Assembly (NCBI GenBank): GCA_937934385.1
Contig: CALGZV010000096.1
Coordinates: forward strand, 1 to 9,838
Source of the DNA: an uncultured Clostridia bacterium
Lineage (GTDB): Bacteria > Bacillota > Clostridia > Oscillospirales > CAG-272
Length of the DNA: 9,838 nt
Reading direction: 5' to 3'
The notes beneath the pieces were generated by a model. That model was not told where the DNA came from. It did not search any database and saw only the letters and a list, made by a program, of their open reading frames with translations. The position numbers and the translations under genes were made by a program. The first letter of the stretch is position 1; every line of letters starts with the position of its first letter. This document shows, piece by piece, positions 6,451 to 9,838 of this stretch.

Positions 6451-8208
6451 TCAGCAAACAGACCCATCGGCACCGAATTTTATAATCCGATCACAAAAAG
6501 CAAGCGTATCCGATCTGTGAGTTATAAAAAAGACCGTTCTGTCATTCAAAGCCTTCATAGCCGATATCATTTGTTTTTCCGTATCTCCGTCAAGCGCAGA
6601 GGTCGCCTCATCAAGCAGCAAAACCGGGCATCCGCTGTAAATCGCACGTGCTACTGCAATACGCTGCATTTGTCCTTCCGAAAGTCCGCATCCACGCTCT
6701 CCCAGAACTGTATCATATCCATCCGGAAGCTCTGTTATAAACTCATGTGCGCATGCCGCGCGGCACGCGTCGAAAAGACGTTTTTCAGAAACAGAATCCG
6801 ACTGCTCGGCAAATCCGACAGCCTCTCTGATGCTTCCGCTCATAAGATGGTTTTCCTGAGGAACGTATGCAAACATTCCGCCGGGAATCTCATTTACAGA
6901 CATCATACCGCCGTCTGAAGTCCTGAGATAGATTCCGCCGCTTTGAGGTCTGTAAACCGAAAGCATAAGTTTCATCAGAGTGCTTTTGCCTATACCGCTC
7001 TCCCCGATAAATGCAACAAATTCACCTTTTCCGACCGTAAAGCTTGCATTTCGAAGCACTTCTCTGCCGTCATCATATGAAAAACTGACTCGGTCAAAAA
7101 CAAAGTTCCGGGTTCTTCTGTATATTTCAGCAGATACAACGCCGTTCGCAACAGATCTGTTTTTTAAATCTACATCATAAGAATCAATTTCGCAAATTAA
7201 ATTCCGACTGCCAGGTATACTTTCAGAATCGGAAGATATCTCGATAATACGTTCAGCGCTGGCGATTATTGCAAAAATTTTCGGAACAGCACTGCCCATC
7301 TCCGAAAACGGCGTCTGAATCTGAGCAATAAGCTGAATTACGGCTGTCATTGTTCCGTATGAAATACGTCCTCCGGCGATTCCGAAACAGCACCAGACAA
7401 AACCGATAAAATATCCGCCCTGCATAATAACACTTATTGCTGTACCGAAAAATGCGCTTGCAAAGCTGCGTTTATTTACGGCATTCCGATAAACATCAAG
7501 GTATGATCCGCTGCGTTTTTGCATTTTCCGTTCATTACCGAAAGCGTGTATCACAAGCAGACTTTCTATACACTCCTGAAAAAAACATCTTGCCGCTCCG
7601 TCTGATTCCTGCACACGGCGGTGCAGCTTCTTCAGATACTTCCTCGGAATATTTGATGCAGCAATAAAAACAATTCCGCCAATAGCAAATATAGCTGCCA
7701 GTACAGGTTCGTTAATATAAAGAGCCGCAAATACGCCGATCATTTTTACAAGCAGTGAAATAAGCCTGGGAATAAGATTTGATATTCCGTCTGCAATAAC
7801 AGATACATCCGAAGTCATACGGTTAAGCAAATCGCCTGAATGATATGAAGAAGCTTCCGTATAATCCTTTTTAAGTATATCGGCAAAAACCTCCTGCCTG
7901 AGATTTTTTTCAGTGGCAGCACGTGAACGGTCGGAAAGAAGTTTTGCGGCAGCATTCAGCAATATCTGTCCTGCAATCAACAAGGCAAAAACGGCTGCAC
8001 TGCTATAAATTCCGCTTTTATCTCCTTCGACAGCATTGTCAATAACACTTCGCATCGAAAATGCGAGCATAATACCGCATGCGGCCGCAATGCATTGCAA
8101 AATTCCGGATATAAGCGCAGTATACTTCGATGTTCCGGCTTTTTTTATAATCCATCCGGAAACTTTCGCCGTGCTTCCGTTTTCATGTTTAATACCCAAG
8201 CAATTCAC
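6451..8208 (-). CDS. ABC exporter, fused membrane and ATPase domains
   Basis: This 585-residue half-transporter of the type IV ABC exporter (MsbA/LmrA-like) kind should work as a dimer. The membrane domain covers about residues 30-325, with hydrophobic segments near 30-52, 70-92, 145-163, 166-185, 250-275 and 280-297. The ATPase domain has an A-loop Tyr (FSYDD, 376-380), Walker A GESGIGKST (402-410), Q-loop YVPQ (448-451), signature LSEGQMQR (509-516), Walker B VLLLDEATSALD (529-540) and the H-loop His in FITHR (561-565). The signature is LSEGQ instead of LSGGQ; the other ATPase residues are intact. There is no N-terminal C39 peptidase. The start is a GTG at 8206-8208 with a poor binding site; the first ATG is far inside the membrane domain. 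The gene lies 33 nt after the deacetylase-like gene. Substrate is unknown. Confidence 0.9.
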   Translation of the reverse strand: MNCLGIKHENGSTAKVSGWIIKKAGTSKYTALISGILQCIAAACGIMLAFSMRSVIDNAVEGDKSGIYSSAAVFALLIAGQILLNAAAKLLSDRSRAATEKNLRQEVFADILKKDYTEASSYHSGDLLNRMTSDVSVIADGISNLIPRLISLLVKMIGVFAALYINEPVLAAIFAIGGIVFIAASNIPRKYLKKLHRRVQESDGAARCFFQECIESLLVIHAFGNERKMQKRSGSYLDVYRNAVNKRSFASAFFGTAISVIMQGGYFIGFVWCCFGIAGGRISYGTMTAVIQLIAQIQTPFSEMGSAVPKIFAIIASAERIIEISSDSESIPGSRNLICEIDSYDVDLKNRSVANGVVSAEIYRRTRNFVFDRVSFSYDDGREVLRNASFTVGKGEFVAFIGESGIGKSTLMKLMLSVYRPQSGGIYLRTSDGGMMSVNEIPGGMFAYVPQENHLMSGSIREAVGFAEQSDSVSEKRLFDACRAACAHEFITELPDGYDTVLGERGCGLSEGQMQRIAVARAIYSGCPVLLLDEATSALDGDTEKQMISAMKALNDRTVFFITHRSDTLAFCDRIIKFGADGSVC

Positions 8209-8241
8209 CCCGTTCGCTCTGAAAAATGCAGAAACAGCCAG

Positions 8242-9219
8242 TCAATCGGCAGACGTTTCGGTTTGCTCACGGGATATACGTTCTATTTCCGCCCGAAGCT
8301 CCGCAATCTGTGCGTTTATTTCATCCAATCTCATCTGCAGTTCATCCGAAGCTCCGTCTTTACCCGATTCAACAGATTGCCTGTATCCGTTTACCTCATC
8401 CGAAGTCATAACATTTAATTTATCCGCATCGCAATATTCCCCAACCACTTTAAGCATCGAAGTGTGATAAGATAAATCTGCGTTAATATTGTCAGGACGA
8501 ATAGTCATATCAAAAGCAAGGCTGCCGTAGCTGCGAACTGCTGCATCAAGATAATAACGGCGATATTCCGACCGCCAGTTTACGGTTCCCTGATAAAATA
8601 TTCCGTCAGCGCTGTCATTTACAACAACCGCCCTATCATTCTCACCATGATGTATAACGGTAAGAAAACCGCTTTCCGAAAGCCACGGATCATATGCGTC
8701 GGAATAGCTTCCTTCGGGGAAATATATAACAGACGTGCTTCCGAATCCAGCAGCCTCCGCCCGTTCAATCAACGTACGGACATCGGATTCCGGCGCTTCG
8801 GAATCTGACGGAAATGTCACACACCATTTCCACCCCGCATCGAGAAGTCCGGAAAGCTGCGCGACGCTCATGCATCCGTCCGCATCGGGAAAGCTGCTGT
8901 CCGACAGCGCAACAACTCCACGGTATCCGTATTCCGACATTTCGGGATAAGCGGTATCGTATACCGCCGAAGATACATCAGTATAGATCAGAGAAACTGT
9001 TGCAGCGCCGTCTATCCGGCTCTTAAAACTGCGATCAAGTGCGAGTCTGTCGCTTTCAAGATCACCGATCTTTGTATACAGCGGTCTGAGCATGCTTTCA
9101 AGATTTTCGGTATTTTGTTTCAGTTCAGTTTCATGCATATGATTTTTTATGAGAGCAGACACAAGTATTACCGATATTATTACAGTCAGTATGACCGAAA
9201 GTATTTTAATGCCACGCAT
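8242..9219 (-). CDS. Membrane-anchored polysaccharide-deacetylase-like protein, active site degenerate
   Basis: This 325-residue protein has an N-terminal signal anchor (about 4-24, IKILSVILTVIISVILVSAL), a predicted coiled coil (about 30-66) and a NodB-like region. It ends in a second charged coiled coil (about 292-318, LDEINAQIAELRAEIERI). The NodB likeness comes from VSLIYTDVSSAVYDTAYPEM (75-94, aligned with the TFDDG motif), YGYRGVVAL, MSVAQLSGLLDAGW (117-130), VIYFPEGSY (164-172) and DKLNVMTSDEVNGY (266-279). The first Asp of TFDD is Thr here and only D81 remains. The H(S/T)xxH metal motif is replaced by WCVTFPSD. An active deacetylase is therefore unlikely; a binding or structural role is inferred. 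The ATG at 9219 has GGAG with a 5-nt spacer. The in-frame TTG at 9240 lacks support. It heads the ABC and nucleotidyltransferase run. Confidence 0.7.
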   Translation of the reverse strand: MRGIKILSVILTVIISVILVSALIKNHMHETELKQNTENLESMLRPLYTKIGDLESDRLALDRSFKSRIDGAATVSLIYTDVSSAVYDTAYPEMSEYGYRGVVALSDSSFPDADGCMSVAQLSGLLDAGWKWCVTFPSDSEAPESDVRTLIERAEAAGFGSTSVIYFPEGSYSDAYDPWLSESGFLTVIHHGENDRAVVVNDSADGIFYQGTVNWRSEYRRYYLDAAVRSYGSLAFDMTIRPDNINADLSYHTSMLKVVGEYCDADKLNVMTSDEVNGYRQSVESGKDGASDELQMRLDEINAQIAELRAEIERISREQTETSAD

Positions 9220-9245
9220 ATGATCTCCGTTCCACCGCAATCAGC

Positions 9246-9270
9246 GGCAATTTAATTACAGGCAATTTAA
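9246..9270. repeat. 10-nt direct repeat GGCAATTTAA, period 15
   Basis: GGCAATTTAA occurs at 9246-9255 and again at 9261-9270 just upstream of the deacetylase-like gene's ribosome binding site. A small CCGC-TGATT-GCGG hairpin overlaps on the left. It could be a paired operator or chance in AT-rich DNA. Confidence 0.45.
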
Positions 9271-9430
9271 ATCGGAGCAACGCTCTGCTTTGCTCGCAAA
9301 GAGCGGAGCTTGCGACAGATTGAAACCGGCGCAGGGAACGTTAGCTCCTCGGGGGTTCAGTGGGAGATTATAACTCCCACTGAAATTCCGAAATGGAACC
9401 CGCCGCCTATAGAGGCGGGGGACATCTGTG
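9271..9430 (+). mobile_element. Candidate IS200/IS605 right-end / TnpB omegaRNA remnant
   Basis: This plus-strand block is denser in stem-loops than anything else here. One is a bulged stem at 9281-9305 (CGCTC..GAGCG with inner TTTG/CAAA), flanked by GCAA/TTGC. One is a perfect 10-bp stem, TCAGTGGGAG/CTCCCACTGA, at 9357-9383. A small TTCC/GGAA stem is at 9386-9398. A GC-rich stem CCGCCT-ATAG-AGGCGG sits at 9403-9418, preceded by GAACCCG and followed by GGGACATCTG. In IS200/IS605 elements the right end has a similar layout, with a terminal GC hairpin just before the element boundary, and doubles as the omegaRNA scaffold of TnpB. No intact tnpB, tnpA or left end is present, so this would be an orphan or decayed copy. 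Another structured RNA is possible. The assignment is by pattern only. Confidence 0.4.
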
Positions 9431-9435
9431 CTTAG
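9271..9435 (+). pseudogene. Possible C-terminal scrap of tnpB (54 codons, no start)
   Basis: One plus frame stays open across the structured block from just after an in-frame TAA (9268-9270) to TAG at 9433-9435, giving for example ERSLRQIETGAGNVSS near its start. It has no start codon or binding site. TnpB genes of this family can run into their right-end RNA, so it may be the tail of a lost tnpB. No zinc-finger Cys motif or catalytic residue is left to confirm this, and an open frame this long can arise by chance. Confidence 0.2.
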
Positions 9436-9456
9436 GTTATAAGTAAAAAAGCCGGT

Positions 9457-9497
9457 TTTTGGGGCACCTTCCTTACGGAGGGTGCCCCAAAATTTTT
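9457..9497 (+). terminator. Strong rho-independent terminator-like hairpin
   Basis: TTTTGGGGCACC plus TTCC pairs across a TTAC loop with GGAG plus GGTGCCCCAAAA, a stem of about 16 bp with one G-T wobble. TTTTTATT follows on the plus strand, so it terminates rightward transcripts such as one from the structured block at 9271-9430. Leftward it has a T7 run nine nt after the stem, so weaker action on minus-strand transcripts is possible. That would isolate the deacetylase operon from the gene at the right edge. Confidence 0.65.
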
Positions 9498-9500
9498 ATT

Positions 9501-9531
9501 AGATTCTTTTTTCAGATTCTTTTTTCAGATT
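9501..9531. repeat. 13-nt tandem repeat, about 2.4 copies
   Basis: AGATTCTTTTTTC is present twice in exact tandem (9501-9513 and 9514-9526) followed by AGATT. It overlaps the stop codon of the small ORF at 9512-9646 and adjoins the hairpin at 9457-9497. Confidence 0.8.
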
Positions 9532-9646
9532 GCAGCTCTACAATCCGATGCTCCCTATTACTGCAGACAACGATTTTCTCTCCGTCGTTTCGCCGGAATT
9601 TCGTTTCTGTCCCCTGCCCACTTTGCTGCATCGCAAGTGCAGTCAT
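9512..9646 (-). CDS. Possible small hydrophilic protein, 44 codons
   Basis: An ATG (9644-9646) opens a 44-codon frame rich in charged residues, including KFRRNDGEKIVV and REHRIVELQSEKRI. There is no membrane segment, signal or Cys motif. An AAAGGAA lies upstream but too close to the ATG (AGG is 2 nt away), so initiation is doubtful. The C-terminal codons come from the 13-nt tandem repeat. The composition looks more protein-like than random frames nearby, but this may be a decayed or chance ORF. I do not recognise a family. It lies between the right-edge gene and the rightward terminator. Confidence 0.25.
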   Translation of the reverse strand: MTALAMQQSGQGTETKFRRNDGEKIVVCSNREHRIVELQSEKRI

Positions 9647-9730
9647 TTCCTTTTAACAGAAAAAATACCATGCTTTTCAGCGATCAGCTTTTAATATGCC
9701 TGCAAGACGGGACGTGTCCTTTGCCAACGG

Positions 9731-9838
9731 TTACGATATCGCCCTGTTTCGAAGATTTTTAAACGGATTTATTTTATTTTCCGTTTGCTCTGTTTTCATA
9801 GAACGCATAAATGCAAACGTCAAGACCGCCGCGACAAT
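9731..9838 (-). CDS. C-terminal 35 residues of an unidentified, probably membrane protein (cut by window)
   Basis: The minus frame is open from the right edge to TAA at 9731-9733. It shows a hydrophobic start (IVAAVLTFAFM), consistent with the end of a transmembrane helix, and a polar tail (KTEQTENKINPFKNLRNR) with composition like a real cytoplasmic C-terminus. The rest of the gene lies beyond the window, so no family can be assigned. No clear terminator follows directly. It is upstream of, and in the same orientation as, the deacetylase-like operon. Confidence 0.5.
   Translation of the reverse strand: MVAAVLTFAFMRSMKTEQTENKINPFKNLRNRAIS

Noticed and set aside
8036..8467. Long plus-strand open frame opposite the ABC and deacetylase-like genes
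   Set aside because: It runs antisense to two well-supported genes, spans their junction and has no domain or binding site; it is a shadow of their codon bias.
9367..9372. A minus-strand TATAAT that could be the -10 of the deacetylase operon
   Set aside because: It lies exactly in the loop of the perfect TCAGTGGGAG stem and has no -35 match at 15-18 nt. It is better explained as part of the RNA stem-loop on the plus strand.
9459..9656. Plus-strand 65-codon ORF starting in the terminator stem
   Set aside because: Its start lies inside the hairpin and its first part is encoded by the stem and the 13-nt repeats. No ribosome binding site is seen.
1..9838. CRISPR arrays, tRNA or rRNA genes, and toxin-antitoxin or phage genes
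   Set aside because: No regularly spaced repeats, no cloverleaf-like or ribosomal sequence, and no matching protein motifs were found by reading either strand.

Overview
The window looks like a chromosomal segment of a Clostridia-class Firmicute, probably from the Oscillospiraceae/Ruminococcaceae side. The evidence is the sepF-ylmG-ylmH division-gene order typical of Gram-positives, GGAGG-type ribosome binding sites, moderate GC, and a clostridial uncharacterised nucleotidyltransferase. All convincing protein genes are on the minus strand, so transcription runs from high to low coordinates.

Reading in the direction of transcription, the right edge (9838-9731) carries the last 35 codons of an unidentified, probably membrane-anchored protein. 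About 510 bp of mixed intergenic DNA follows. It holds a possible 44-codon ORF ending in 13-nt tandem repeats, a strong hairpin with a U-tract facing right, and a plus-strand block of three stem-loops (about 9276-9420). That block resembles the right end/omegaRNA part of an IS200/IS605-type element, with no intact tnpB or tnpA.

Next comes a tightly spaced run: a membrane-anchored, catalytically degenerate polysaccharide-deacetylase-like protein (9219-8242), an ABC exporter with fused membrane and ATPase domains (8208-6451), a nucleotidyltransferase of the NTP_transf_5 type (6393-5161), and the tRNA modification gene miaA (5126-4203). The first three form a plausible envelope or small-molecule/peptide processing and export module joined to a housekeeping gene. 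Their substrate cannot be read from the sequence.

A 514-bp non-coding stretch (3689-4202) separates miaA from the second operon. It contains three extended -10 boxes on the minus strand and several perfect palindromes. The second operon encodes a HlyD-like membrane-anchored protein, YggS/YlmE (PLP-binding), SepF (Z-ring membrane anchor), YlmG/YggT and YlmH (S4 RNA-binding, cut by the left edge just as its S4 domain starts). This is the conserved division cluster. Two features depart from the B. subtilis version: the HlyD-like gene in front, with its end overlapping yggS, and a stretch of about 65 residues in YlmH that B. subtilis YlmH lacks.

Identifications rest on motifs read by eye. No database search was possible.
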